Below are positions 1-12,960 of a stretch of 64,000 nt of DNA, one piece after another. Source of the DNA: Owenia fusiformis (lineage: Eukaryota; Annelida; Polychaeta; Sabellida; Oweniidae); assembly GCA_903813345.2 (NCBI GenBank), contig CAIIXF020000002.1:34120109-34184108 (forward strand). The letters are read 5' to 3'. The position numbers were made by a program, and so were the translations under genes. Under the pieces are notes generated by a model. It did not search any database and was not told the DNA's origin. It was given only the letters and a program-made list of their open reading frames with translations. Within the stretch, counting starts at the first letter, position 1. Each line of letters begins with the position of its first letter.

Positions 1-250
1 AATTCACGGCGCTAAAATGAACTCGACGGGCGTGAAGATGTTTCTCAGCGCGTGTAAAATAACAGTCTTAACGCCCGTAATTAATAATGTTAACGCCGTA
101 AGTTCACGCCTGTAAATGTATTCTGAACGCCCGTAGAATTTACTTCTTCACGGGCGTAATTTACGCCTACACAGGCGTAATTTTTCGTCAGCACGGGCGT
201 AATTTTACATCTACACGAGCGTAATTAACGCCTACACACCCGTAAACAAC
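1..250. repeat. Degenerate short tandem repeat (CACGGGCGTAA-type)
   Basis: A word close to CACGGGCGTAATTTACG, or its complement CGCCCGTA, recurs about every 25-35 bases from the window edge to about 250. Units are diverged and occur in both orientations. It starts at or before base 1, so its full size is unknown. It may be the end of a larger satellite or foldback element. Confidence 0.6.
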
Positions 251-1680
251 GCATGCATTCTTTATACTAATAGGCCAACCATCTTTTGTGCAAATATTAC
301 GCCAAGAAAAATCACTAACGTAGCAAACAATATTAGAGGTTCATATATCAGTTTCGGCGCATGCACCGTACACTACTTAGGTGTTTTTAAACTACTTTTG
401 AATGTATAGATGGCGTATTGGTACATGTAACTCCTAAAGCCAGCGGAAGTATGCGGACCTGTTTCTTTGTCGTCTGTGTTTGTAATGATTAAACAATTTG
501 ACAGATTAGAGAACATCTTTTTCATTTGTAATTGAAAGTACGATGTGGCCCATTTTAGGTATTTTTGATGTCCGTTGGGTTCAATTACTTAGCAATCCAG
601 TACGATGAAAAGAAAGTATTTTAGCTAACAAACACTGAAAAATATGCAACTCCTCCCTTTAACAATCAACTACGTTCTCCTATATTACTGTCAATAATGT
701 TTATGAGTCTTCCTTCGCCAATATTATATGCTATTCCATCTAGATCTCATTATTTCTAAAATGTCCATACTCAAGGATAAGAAGATCATTGATTGCAGGG
801 GTTAATCCCAAAACAAGAATAAAGCATTGTTACCACTGACAGGTTTCTATAAATCATACCAGTTCGTTTGCTTTGATTTATGTACGCGAGATTGAACTGA
901 TTCCCCAGATATCCCTAAAGTATTTCCTTCTCTATGGATCTGAATTTAGAGATATGAACGGGGTCATATGTATCTTTAGTTCAATCTGATAAATATCTGT
1001 ATTAATCAATATTCCTCAAGACATGGCCTTGATCCAAAAACATTCTTTCAAATAGATCTGGCTTAATATTTGCCCATTCCTTTAGATAGTATCGGATGCA
1101 TTACTAAAGGAGACCCCTCGTTGAGTATGAAAAGCCCCAAAATGAGGCAAAAAGAAATTGTAACATCCATTCAGAATGCCCGGTGTAAAAGAAATTATGG
1201 TCCCCTGGGGATTATGGTCCTCCTTTCCTTACGGCCCTTACTGGCCCTGATTGTGTATAAATAATTTAGGAAAACAATTGAAAGGTCACCATTTAAATCA
1301 ATAGAGAGTAGGACCAAAATGTGATAGGACCGCCTACCATTTTACACCTGGACACAACTCCACTTGCAAAATATGACTCTATGCTATAGTATAGGGGCAA
1401 TGGTTTGACGTTCAGTGTTCAGCATTGGACATTGAGATTCTCCTTTATCGAACGTTTTTTTTTATTCATCCGGTTGAATGACTTCCTCAAACTAATTTCC
1501 TTTGAAAAATGCTATCTTTGATTTAGGACATGTTTACTATTCTCATTAATGCGCAGTAAGAGGATTGCATTCTAAATTAGTTGCAGCTTGTGCAGTTTCA
1601 GTGCTTACGGATTAAAATCATGTAATCAGGTATATTGGGCATCAGGTTTTTAAGAAGTTGTTTGATGGCATTAATTGCGA
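251..1680. other. Non-coding stretch, no gene recognised
   Basis: No exon with supporting splice sites or family motif was found. Short open frames, such as the one at 1070-1264, lack any recognisable motif. Bases about 800-900 resemble 15305-15440 (shared TTATGTAC-CGAGAT and CCCAAAAC words), which suggests an old dispersed duplication. Confidence 0.4.
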
Positions 1681-1950
1681 GCTACTTAGTATAGATATAG
1701 TATGTGATAAATCCGAGCATGGAAGGCACATTCTCTCTGCCGGGAAAACTTCTTAGTGGATGTTACTAAAATATCGACCAATATGACCCAATTTCATATA
1801 CGCTTTGCAACTAAAGAAATGATTTGTTTCAGATCGAGAGCACGAGACCAAAACCAATGCTGCTTGTTTGAGTATTGATTTGGGTTCTTAACAAGCACTT
1901 GTCGATTAATTGAAAGTACCAAAACAATTTCTACTAAATAAAATAAATTG
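1681..1950. repeat. Diverged third copy of a segmental duplication
   Basis: The sequence around 1830-1930 aligns by eye with about 4160-4245: shared GAGCACGAGACCA, ACCAATGCTGCT and GCCAAAACA-like words, in the same order, with many substitutions and gaps. The better preserved relatives are at 3.86-4.64 kb and 18.33-18.87 kb. No coding content seen. Confidence 0.4.
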
Positions 1951-3860
1951 TAATACTACATCTGAACTATAATTATACGACATTCTAAACTGAACACGAT
2001 GAAAATGAAGTATAGTTGAACGTAGAACTTATTGACCAACACTAAGGTATTGAATGTTGAACTCGTCCGTCCAATATTCTTTTTGTCTCATTTTCAATAT
2101 ACTGCTAATTTTCCAGTTTAAATGGTGGTGCAAGAACACTGTATTCCAAGAAACGACAGTGAGACACCTACTTATGTTTGGATGAGTGCTCTGTTCATCA
2201 TCATTACCTGTTTTGAACAAACTATTAATCACATTTTCTTCATATGATCAATTATATGCAATATCAATATATGCCGAGAAGGCCTTGGTGTAGGGAATTA
2301 TACGAATCATATCACTCTTCTATCATACGATATCCTCTATACTGTATATCTTAAAATAATAAAAGCATTACGTTGTGTAATGTCAAAATAAACCCTTGGT
2401 CAAGATATGAGTTAATGCCGAAATAGGTAAAATGAAGTCCTCATCGCTTTATGAGCTGGATTATAGAGCTGAATGTACACTACAATTAACGTCAATCAAT
2501 CAAACGAAACGAAACGAAAAGATTGAACAAGAAAGGAGTGTGCCTCCGGAATCGGAAGCACTAACAGAAAACCGGTAATACGCTAAGTCTAAATATTATA
2601 GCCTACTCTCATTACAATTCTATAATGATCACCTTTGTTGTATATATTTTGTTTATCTTAATTAAAATACAATATTCTCAATAAGACGTCGTGTTTTTGC
2701 CCCTTACCACATTAAGACGATCTTTTTCAGAAATGTTGTTCGAATCCTCTGATCTAAATAGATATTTTCAACATAACAGATTCACGCTATATTTCTCTTG
2801 GATAATCACCAATATCAAAACCGAGGAATTACAAAAACCTGATATATTTATTTGTTTATTTATTTATTTGCCAACACTTTTAAAACAGTGGCGCGTGGAT
2901 TATTATCCAGTGCGGCTACAAACAACTATACAATATGAAAAGAGTACAAAGTCATGTATAATTTCTTTAAAACAATGTTGCATATACTAAAATAATCAAA
3001 GACATAAATCTCTGGGCTCGTACAATTGGGTTGATTGAGGATGATATATATTCAATAAAAGGCAATATGGACATTGTCGGGAAGACTTCAAGACAATACA
3101 TACACATCGTCATTTACATAAACATGTGCTTGAGAAACATCCGATTTGTTAGATATATGTTACTAGTTGACGGGATTCAAGGTAAAAACGTTGCAAAAAA
3201 CGGGACAGACTGTAATCAATAGAATAAAAGTCGTATACAAATACTCTAGATTCCCATATCTGAAAGAAAGATAAAAACAAAGTTCTCCTTTTGACTTTTG
3301 ATTAAGCATAACTCATTTATCATTACTTACTGGAAGTGTGTCGTGGATCTTTGCTCTTTCAAAATTTCCTACAAACATTTGTTCAGAATGGAATGATTGA
3401 GGATGAGATATTCCCAAACCCAAAATTAATCTTTGTTGCCCAGCTTGACCAAAATATGATTCACAATAGCAACTGCAACTTTTGACCAATCAGAGAAAAG
3501 TAATTTTTTTGTTTGTCACTCTCCTGTCAAGTCCCGATTTGTCTTCCGATTTTCAAAAAGATGATTTTTACTTGATAGGTATGTTTCATTGCATAATAAA
3601 ATCTATTTTTCCATATTCAGTGAACGTCTCAACGAGAACTGTGAAAAAGTAAGAAAATGAGAAAACCTTTAACATGAACTTATTGAACGACTTGTTAAAG
3701 GCTTGAAAATATGCTGAAACGACATTTACGTTTCATAGGAACTTGAAATAAAATGATAAACGGATGTCCAAGGCAACTGAGGATAACGCTATCATTGTAG
3801 TTTGGAGTCGTCCCGAAAATAATTGTTCTGTTTACTATGTAAGGAAACTAGATAGTACAA
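1951..3860. other. Non-coding stretch, no gene recognised
   Basis: AT-rich sequence with only short open frames (for example 2691-2990 and 3031-3222) that show no domain, signal peptide or splice context. Nothing else recognised. Confidence 0.35.
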
Positions 3861-4640
3861 TTGTGTATATATAATATATCCTAACAGAAACTATAAATTG
3901 ACAATTTCTACATGATCATAGATTTTGCTTAGTGGTTACCAACGCTCGTAAATAAATAAAAAATCTAACCAGGCGTAGTAATTTATGAGATATTTGCTAT
4001 TTCTATTGCTATATAGCATTGACTAACATCAGATCAATCTGAACGTAAATACGACATCTAATCACCCGGGAAAGCTAAATACACACGAGCCGTCAAAACA
4101 TATTGGCGGATACGTCAGTTTTGCTACGTTGTATTGCTAAGGTGACGTTCCTTGTTGAAGAGCGCAGAACCAGAACCAATGCTGCTGTTTTGACTTTTAA
4201 TCTTGTTTATCAGTGGTCGATGAGTGCCAAAACAGTACCAGTTCCTTAATATAGATCGCGAGCGTTATTTATCAGATTGAAAAGCTCAGCCTCATGTTAG
4301 CTTGGATTCATTTTGAACGAGTTTGGATCTCACAGTCGAGACAGCACACGCGTGACATAATCATCTATTAGACCTATGTTTTCAAGAGTTAAAAGGTAAG
4401 CTACCGTTTTCTACATGTATTAATTTACTGACGATTCATGAGCTTTTAGAGCTCTGTAGATATTATTTAGAAATAACAGCATAGGTTCATGTCAACCCAT
4501 CGAACGTTTTCAATTTACTTAATTGTACAAATTAAGCTGTTTAATGATTGGTAATTTAATCAACACGTAAACTGCCTGTCACCATCCAATATAATTTGAC
4601 ATGGGTTTCAAAGAGTTAAAGCCCTGCTTAAGCCTGCATT
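3861..4640 (+). repeat. Segmental duplication copy 1, left part, with promoter/5' exon-like block
   Basis: This stretch aligns by eye with about 18330-18900 (ordered shared words: GAGATATTTG, CTATTGCTAT, GGGAAAGCTAAA/GAGGAAACTAAA, AAGAGC-C-GAACCA, AATAGATCGC). Both copies end in a consensus-like splice donor, here AAAAG|GTAAGC near 4396, in the other copy TTCAAG|GTAAGA near 18866. That suggests a duplicated non-coding first exon. The copy continues at about 12.96-13.85 kb and is split by the LTR element and a MITE. The similarity is low and was not computed. Confidence 0.5.
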
Positions 4641-4881
4641 GTGGACTGAGTATCAGGCTTAAATTGTGTTGTTCAAACGTTGCACGAGATGCGTAGCATC
4701 GAGTGCTAAGTTTAGGAAACAATGCCTGGTTGGATTGGCATAAGCCACAATGCATTGAGCCTTAGGTTTAATTTCTCTTTTTACACATTGCACAACTAGT
4801 ATCACTTAAAAGATATTGAATGACCAATAGTAATAGGTTTATCCGGTAGCCGACAGGCGTTAGTTGCAGATTACTGCAATG

Positions 4882-4885
4882 TACC
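4882..4885. repeat. Target site duplication (TACC), left
   Basis: TACC directly precedes the TG of the left LTR and recurs at 11522-11525 directly after the CA of the right LTR. A 4-bp duplication is within the 4-6 bp range typical of LTR-retrotransposon integrases. Confidence 0.75.
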
Positions 4886-7407
4886 TGTAACGACCCTCAC
4901 TCTGCATGGTAAGTGCAAAAGGTAGTGGTAGCGTTAAAGGGTTTATGAGTGAGTGGAAGAATCGTCACATTATTACCGGGTCCGTGTTGTGATTGTATAT
5001 GCTCTCAAGGGTTTTACAAACATGACTGGTTGAATGGCAAAATGGCTGAATATGTCGCACTGCGACATAAAACATACACCTAACTGACAAAACAGATGAT
5101 TTAGTTTAAATATAAATGAAAACATGATTATGGGTTTATTTACAATGTGATTATAAATTGAGTATAGTAATTATGACAATAACACACATAGTGTGGAAAT
5201 ATATATATATGAATAAAAGTTCTGATATTGTGATACCTGAATGATATATGGTGCAGCGTTACTCAATGGCAACGGGTACCAATATTCAAGGATTACGCAC
5301 AAAGGTGGATCGTTATGCAACTAAGATCCCTGAAATGTGGTTACGATAATATACATAGTATTTCCTATCAAGTACAATACATACTCAAGTAAGATTACAT
5401 AATTACCAAGAAGCTGATACTGCAATTACACATTATTGAGCTCATATTCATAAATCCTACATTAACTACACATATAACATACAATACTTTCATCTGGGAG
5501 AGTGTGTGACACAACTGGTGACCAAATAAACATACATAGCAATATGTATTACCATGACTTTGCAACAACCTTTGACAATGAGAACAACAACAACTGGCAC
5601 CTTGGAGTGTACGACATGACGCAAAGAACCGAATTACAACCACTGACAAAATGTAAGACCGACTAGAAATATCAACGTAACATTACGTATTCACAAGCTT
5701 GGGTGAAACATACCAAATAATGATTATAACAATAACTTGGACAACATTTGATTCAACATACCAATTAGTGATAACAATGTTTACATGACTGCTCATTATG
5801 TAACATGCTAGGAAAATTAATGTCATATAACATGTGGGTGCAATCACATGACACGGATATACATGTCACGCAACAAGTGGGCGCCTGCTATGAAACATGC
5901 CGACGCGTGCTACATGACATATGGGTGCGATTACACATCATGTGGGTACATGCTATGTAACAAGTGGGTGCATGTTATGTAGTAAGTGATCAATCATGAA
6001 CATGAGTGAAACTGTATACTCAAGTTGGTAGTAGTACATCACCAACTTATAATATTCCATGACACAACATAAGGGTGGGTGCAACAACTTGTATTCCCTT
6101 TGGTAATATTGGGTGCAACAAATTGTATCTCCCTAGGGTGGCTTTGGGGAAAGCCATACATGCATACAGTATATAAATTATATATAACGACCTTAATGCA
6201 ACAATACAATTAAACCGACACTCCAACCATCGATAAACAATAGAACAGTTCAAGTTCAAAACTAGTATCAGGCTAGACCATAAACTAGGGTTCCATTAGG
6301 GTTTAACTCAACACCATCATCTATCTGATACTAACTGTTGCCCAACAGTAAGACTTGAACTCCATAAGCCAACTTTATACAAGCGAGACATTACGTAACA
6401 TACAACTGCACAGGGTAGTTTGCAGTGTACCAAAACATGATCAATTTGGGTATTGATCATCAACAATGAAGAAAACTGACATGATCAAACTGGGTATGTT
6501 GATCATCAACCATGTAAACCAAATATGGGTCAAATAATTCCAATGTGCTTTTGCATTAACAAGTCAAATCCAAATCCAAATGTTATACTTGCCAATTTGT
6601 CACACTCGATATACATAGAGTGCACACAGCTTGAAATGAGGTGTAGGGTGTCCATCCACATGAGGTACTGCATCAGCATATGAGTGGTTGGTTGTTGGTG
6701 GTATGTAGTTCGCCATTTGTCAGACGTGCTGACATTTGCAAGTGATGCAGGAGGGGTGAACCTCAAACTTCAAGCCTGATTCGGGGGTCAGACTTCGTGC
6801 AAATCCTGTTTTAATCACCTCATGTGGACGAACGACTTACTGGTGTAAATCGTGAGACAGTTAAGACACCTCGACGGTCAACGATAGCGACATTTTGAGT
6901 GAAGATAGCGGAGCAAATCACGAATGATTTACTCGAAAAACATAAGATGGCTACCTGTCTTCTGCGCATGCGCAGCGACCGACATAAATTACGAACTTAT
7001 GTAAATCCACAAAAACGGCCATAACTTCGCCAATACGGGACCGATTGCTAAGTTTAAACTACCTATAGAGAGCTGAATTTACGTATTAAGTGCATATCCT
7101 ACTAGATTAATGATAAAACATAGTTAACAGGATGAAATTTAGACCAGAAAACTACGACAGTAACCTTGACCTTTTTACGTCAAAAGTACGAACGGAACTA
7201 AGAATAGTTCGAGAATTACGCCAAAAGTACGAACAGGACCAACAATATCCACAAATTACTAGAATAGGACACTTTAGTGGATAATAACGATCTAAACATG
7301 TATGTAAGTATATAAACAACATTAAGTGAAACCCAACAGTGGTGAGACATCGAACTGACATAACTGAATAGCGGCAAACAAGAAAGTAAATCTGTTGGGT
7401 TATCACA
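4886..7407 (-). repeat. 3' LTR of the LARD-like element
   Basis: On the minus strand it runs from 7407 (TGTGATAACCC) to 4886 (GGGTCGTTACA). It is near identical to 9000-11521. The open frames inside it (for example 5395-5649 and 6530-6766 on the minus strand) appear in both LTRs only because the DNA is duplicated, and none resembles a known protein. Confidence 0.85.
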
Positions 7408-7424
7408 CTACTCCCCCTTTTGAA
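7408..7424 (-). promoter_or_regulatory. Polypurine tract
   Basis: On the minus strand AAAAGGGGGAGTAG lies directly before the 3' LTR start (TGTGATAAC). This is the expected position of the plus-strand DNA primer of an LTR retroelement, and it fixes the element's orientation. Confidence 0.7.
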
Positions 7425-8978
7425 AAGTGTTCGTCCTCGAACATGAGGCTGAATCGATAAAGGAGTCCCAACTGATATATTTATAAATAGGCTAAATTCA
7501 ACTTTACTTTACATTAATATTAAATTGTCCATCAGCAAAGGTGCTGGTTGATTATCACTAAAGTTGGGGACTCCGCTGTGTCCGCTGCTCCATCTGACAT
7601 CGTTAGAGTTGGGGACTTCGCTGTGTCCGGGACAATCAATTCCTTTACAAAACTCAGCATCATAAGTTTACCACATGTGATGGACACATAGTAAGATTGT
7701 CTTAATTCAGCTACTGCAGCACACTGAATAGATATACGCATAGAATAAAGTCTCAGTCCATTGATAGAAACATGAAGGCTCACCACAAACCAACATGACT
7801 ACTGGAATAAGAACATTCTTACAACATGGGTGTACATCATTACAAGTCATGAAGCCTCGCAAATAACATAGTCCATCTTCTAGAAGACTTCATGTGCTAC
7901 AGGGTTATCTCTTTTTCCAGGTCATCTAGGGTTATGACTCAACCATAAAACATGAAATCATGAAAACAGATAAGTTGGTTAGGGGCAACAAACCAACAAA
8001 CTGTGATCATAACGGTGGTCACATATATGCCAGAATATGAGACCATAAGAGTCGTAACCCTACAACCTAATCCAGCTTATCAGGTTGTCCATTTAAATAT
8101 CACACTTCATCTCACCTAATCACTCAAGCCCAACTCTGTTTTAGATGGTAACATACATACAGTTGGCGTCTTTTTACTTTTTATACTCAATCTGATGACC
8201 TAAGACCCTGGCCATTGCTGGAGTAGACTAGCTATGTCGCCAAAAGGCATATCGGACACAACCAGTACTACAAACACCGGATCCATTGGCTCAAGCAACA
8301 TGTTGCAAAAAGTTAGCTGCTTACTTTTTACAAATTTCTTCTAGGCTGACCGGAACCATTTTTAGAGACATTATGAGTTGCCTGTCGAGCATGACAACAC
8401 AAACTTCTCTACTACTAGTAACAATGACAGCTCAGAACTCAAACCGTGAACTGAACCAGTCAAGTGGTGAGATGCAATGAGGTGAATGACAACTGTGTGA
8501 GGAAATTCTTCAGCTGGCTTGCAGAAGAAATTACCAGTAAATACAGCTTACTCCACTAGGTAGGAACACTGGTCTGTGGCCCACCGTTGGAGTTGTCACT
8601 CTAGGTCAGTACGTACGGTATGACCAAGACATCACAACTAACCACATGTCCAGCAAAAGAACACACCAAGAGCACAGAGAAGGCATTGTCACAATAAGGA
8701 AATTGGTATTTTTCCTTAAAACACATTTACGGGTCACACACCTCCCAGTTGAACTAAGTCGCAAAAGTTATCAATATGACAACCTTAAGAGTGGTTTGAG
8801 TTAGCTTTATTCCTGACATAATAAATGAGTGTCCCAATGCATTTTTGAGTTGATGCACTGAGGAACACATTTTTGAACCATTTCTTGGAAACTGTTTTGT
8901 AACACTTATATTGCCATATACATAGTTTCTGCCGTTATGGGTCACAGCATTGAAGGAGAGCCAATCACAACTGATTAT
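7425..8978. other. Internal region of the LARD-like element, non-coding
   Basis: About 1.55 kb between polypurine tract and primer site. The only open frames are short (for example 7532-7786, 8286-8480 and 8754-9032) and show none of the pol or gag motifs. The function is unknown; in such elements this region is expected to carry packaging signals (inference). Confidence 0.6.
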
Positions 8979-8996
8979 ATCCCACCGCTGCCACCA
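8979..8996 (-). promoter_or_regulatory. Primer binding site, tRNA-Leu type
   Basis: On the + strand ATCCCACCGCTGCCACCA equals the 3' end (with CCA) of the conserved animal tRNA-Leu of the UAG/AAG type, from memory of that tRNA. The minus-strand complement lies 3 bases after the end of the 5' LTR. All 18 positions match. Confidence 0.75.
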
Positions 8997-8999
8997 AAA

Positions 9000-11521
9000 T
9001 GTAACGACCCTCACTCTGCATGGTAAGTGCAAAAGGTAGTGGTAGCGTTAAAGGGTTTATGAGTGAGTGGAAGAATCGTCACATTATTACCGGGTCCGTG
9101 TTGTGATTGTATATGCTCTCAAGGGTTTTACAAACATGACTGGTTGAATGGCAAAATGGCTGAATATGTCGCACTGCGACATAAAACATACACCTAACTG
9201 ACAAAACAGATGATTTAGTTTAAATATAAATGAAAACATGATTATGGGTTTATTTACAATGTGATTATAAATTGAGTATAGTAATTATGACAATAACACA
9301 CATAGTGTGGAAATATATATATATGAATAAAAGTTCTGATATTGTGATACCTGAATGATATATGGTGCAGCGTTACTCAATGGCAACGGGTACCCATATT
9401 CAAGGATTACGCACAAAGGTGGATCGTTATGCAACTAAGATCCCTGAAATGTGGTTACGATAATATACATAGTATTTCCTATCAAGTACAATACATACTC
9501 AAGTAAGATTACATAATTACCAAGAAGCTGATACTGCAATTACACATTATTGAGCTCATATTCATAAATCCTACATTAACTACACATATAACATACAATA
9601 CTTTCATCTGGGAGAGTGTGTGACACAACTGGTGACCAAATAAACATACATAGCAATATGTATTACCATGACTTTGCAACAACCTTTGACAATGAGAACA
9701 ACAACAACTGGCACCTTGGAGTGTACGACATGACGCAAAGAACCGAATTACAACCACTGACAAAATGTAAGACCGACTAGAAATATCAACGTAACATTAC
9801 GTATTCACAAGCTTGGGTGAAACATACCAAATAATGATTATAACAATAACTTGGACAACATTTGATTCAACATACCAATTAGTGATAACAATGTTTACAT
9901 GACTGCTCATTATGTAACATGCTAGGAAAATTAATGTCATATAACATGTGGGTGCAATCACATGACACGGATATACATGTCACGCAACAAGTGGGCGCCT
10001 GCTATGAAACATGCCGACGCGTGCTACATGACATATGGGTGCGATTACACATCATGTGGGTACATGCTATGTAACAAGTGGGTGCATGTTATGTAGTAAG
10101 TGATCAATCATGAACATGAGTGAAACTGTATACTCAAGTTGGTAGTAGTACATCACCAACTTATAATATTCCATGACACAACATAAGGGTGGGTGCAACA
10201 ACTTGTATTCCCTTTGGTAATATTGGGTGCAACAAATTGTATCTCCCTAGGGTGGCTTTGGGGAAAGCCATACATGCATACAGTATATAAATTATATATA
10301 ACGACCTTAATGCAACAATACAATTAAACCGACACTCCAACCATCGATAAACAATAGAACAGTTCAAGTTCAAAACTAGTATCAGGCTAGACCATAAACT
10401 AGGGTTCCATTAGGGTTTAACTCAACACCATCATCTATCTGATACTAACTGTTGCCCAACAGTAAGACTTGAACTCCATAAGCCAACTTTATACAAGCGA
10501 GACATTACGTAACATACAACTGCACAGGGTAGTTTGCAGTGTACCAAAACATGATCAATTTGGGTATTGATCATCAACAATGAAGAAAACTGACATGATC
10601 AAACTGGGTATGTTGATCATCAACCATGTAAACCAAATATGGGTCAAATAATTCCAATGTGCTTTTGCATTAACAAGTCAAATCCAAATCCAAATGTTAT
10701 ACTTGCCAATTTGTCACACTCGATATACATAGAGTGCACACAGCTTGAAATGAGGTGTAGGGTGTCCATCCACATGAGGTACTGCATCAGCATATGAGTG
10801 GTTGGTTGTTGGTGGTATGTAGTTCGCCATTTGTCAGACGTGCTGACATTTGCAAGTGATGCGGGAGGGGTGAACCTCAAACTTCAAGCCTGATTCGGGG
10901 GTCAGACTTCGTGCAAATCCTGTTTTAATCACCTCATGTGGACGAACGACTTACTGGTGTAAATCGTGAGACAGTTAAGACACCTCGACGGTCAACGATA
11001 GCGACATTTTGAGTGAAGATAGCGGAGCAAATCACGAATGATTTACTCGAAAAACATAAGATGGCTACCTGTCTTCTGCGCATGCGCAGCGACCGACATA
11101 AATTACGAACTTATGTAAATCCACAAAAACGGCCATAACTTCGCCAATACGGGACCGATTGCTAAGTTTAAACTACCTATAGAGAGCTGAATTTACGTAT
11201 TAAGTGCATATCCTACTAGATTAATGATAAAACATAGTTAACAGGATGAAATTTAGACCAGAAAACTACGACAGTAACCTTGACCTTTTTACGTCAAAAG
11301 TACGAACGGAACTAAGAATAGTTCGAGAATTACGCCAAAAGTACGAACAGGACCAACAATATCCACAAATTACTAGAATAGGACACTTTAGTGGATAATA
11401 ACGATCTAAACATGTATGTAAGTATATAAACAACATTAAGTGAAACCCAACAGTGGTGAGACATCGAACTGACATAACTGAATAGCGGCAAACAAGAAAG
11501 TAAATCTGTTGGGTTATCACA
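9000..11521 (-). repeat. 5' LTR of the LARD-like element
   Basis: Read on the minus strand from 11521 to 9000. It would hold the promoter and poly(A) signal of the element; no specific transcription start is assigned. It is followed on the + strand by the TACC target duplicate at 11522-11525. Confidence 0.85.
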
Positions 11522-11832
11522 TACCCATAGCCCACGCCTATTAGTGAAATGAGAATAGATCACAGAAATGAAAGCATATTCATGTTTGTCCGCCATATAT
11601 TCCAATCGTGTGATCTATAATGTGGATTTATTTGACATGGTTCAGAGTGTAGCATTTTGATTATGAGAATACAACACGCAGTATACTAGTAATGGATATC
11701 AGAGATTCTTAAGATGGTGGGATATCGTTGGATCCTGGGTTAACCACACAGTACTTGAATATCCAATTCCGTAAATACGTGTGTGGTAGTGGAAGAGCTC
11801 TCGCAAATGGCAGATAAGAGGGACTCTGCAGG

Positions 11833-11985
11833 CCCGTAGCCAGAGGAGGAGCTGGGGTAGCGGAAGCCCCCCCCCCCCTGGCCAGAAATTCTTTCAAAAT
11901 CATGCAGTTTTTCACCACTCTGAGAATTTTGATAAAGCTCCCCCCTGGAAAAAAGCTCCCCCACCAGGTAAAAGCTGGCTACGGG
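11833..11985. mobile_element. Short MITE with CCCGTAGCCAG termini
   Basis: CCCGTAGCCAG at 11833 and its complement CTGGCTACGGG ending at 11985 frame about 150 bp containing C-rich runs. Elements with this terminus are widely scattered in marine invertebrate genomes (recollection, not checked). No clear target duplication was found. Confidence 0.5.
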
Positions 11986-12147
11986 TAAGCACTGGCATAC
12001 CAGAATGGTGGAAGAATACACATACGGACCGTTCTGCCAAAGAAACAATTGAAAGTATTAATGATATCAAATGCTGGTGGAGCGTAGCATTAATACGGCT
12101 TGATATGGGTCACCCACATTTATACTCGTGACTGATTCGCTTTTCAG

Positions 12148-12960
12148 TAACCCTACTATCACACCAAACTAGTTCTTACTACGTTCTCGAAAACGGGCTT
12201 CAACTGTGTACGAACGGACTGGACGTACTAAGAACCGTTTAGAATCTATTTACAAACTTCATCGAACTTACTCGAACGGGTAGGTACTCTAGAACTTAGA
12301 CAATGCTCAAAATGTTCTCGTGGTCGTCACGTTCTACAATTAGAACAGTGACAACGTACTAACGACGAACTGGACGTACTACGAACGGAACCGTCGTACT
12401 TCAATCCTACTAGGGACGTTTTAACAACGAGTTGAACTGTCTGAGGACGTGTTGAGAACGAGGTAGAACTCATTGCAAACGGGTTTAAACTGATTAAGAA
12501 CGTATATAACACTGCTTATGAACGAGTTAGCAAAACTATAGCTATCACACCAAACAAGTTGCCACTGCGTTCTTCAAAACTTGTTCTAAACTGTGTGCGA
12601 ACGGAATGAACGTAGCTACAACTTTCTAAGGTCTATTTACGAACTTTATGAACGTTCTCAGACGGGAATGTGATTTTAGAATTTTGAATCGATTCAAAAT
12701 TCGATTGCGACCATACCGTTCTGTTATCAGGTCATGATGACCTTCTAGACTAAGGGACGCATTCTACGGCGTTGCACACCGACGTGGTGCGACCTGAACG
12801 AACTGCGAACGAGATGGACGTATTGAAGACTGTTTAAGAACGAAGAAGCTAATTATTTCAGACATATTTCCCGACCACAGCCAGATTGAGCCCGTTTTAC
12901 GACGTTTTCGTAGGACTGGCAAGAACGGGTAAGAACGAGTTTGGTGTGATAGGGGGGTAA
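12148..12960. mobile_element. Harbinger-like MITE, copy 1 (element 12151-12957)
   Basis: 807 bp with terminal inverted repeats: CCCTACTATCACACCAAAC on the left, and the complement of CCCCCCTATCACACCAAAC on the right. TAA stands directly on both sides (12148-12150 and 12958-12960). A 3-bp TWA duplication is the mark of PIF/Harbinger elements. A second terminus-like sequence, CTATCACACCAAACAAGTT, lies inside at 12542, so the element looks like a tandem dimer. The interior is dense in GAACG/CGTTC words and encodes nothing recognisable. Confidence 0.75.

Larger units (their letters stand above)
4886..11521 (-). mobile_element. Non-autonomous LTR retrotransposon (LARD-like), minus orientation
   Basis: Two direct repeats of 2522 bp (4886-7407 and 9000-11521, offset 4114) enclose only 1592 bp of internal DNA. 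The LTRs begin TG and end CA and are flanked by a 4-bp duplication. Read on the minus strand, the 5' LTR ends at 9000. It is followed by a primer binding site at 8979-8996 that fits the 3' end of a tRNA-Leu. A purine-rich tract precedes the 3' LTR at 7408-7424. No gag, protease, reverse transcriptase or integrase frame is visible, so the element must have moved with help in trans. Only two LTR differences were seen (5281 A versus 9395 C; 6749 A versus 10863 G), so insertion was recent. The superfamily cannot be fixed without coding sequence; the LTR ends and primer site would suit Gypsy. Confidence 0.85.

Noticed and set aside
5395-6766. Open frames repeated identically at 9509-10880
   Set aside because: They are duplicated because they lie in the two LTRs; short, no motif, no support as genes.
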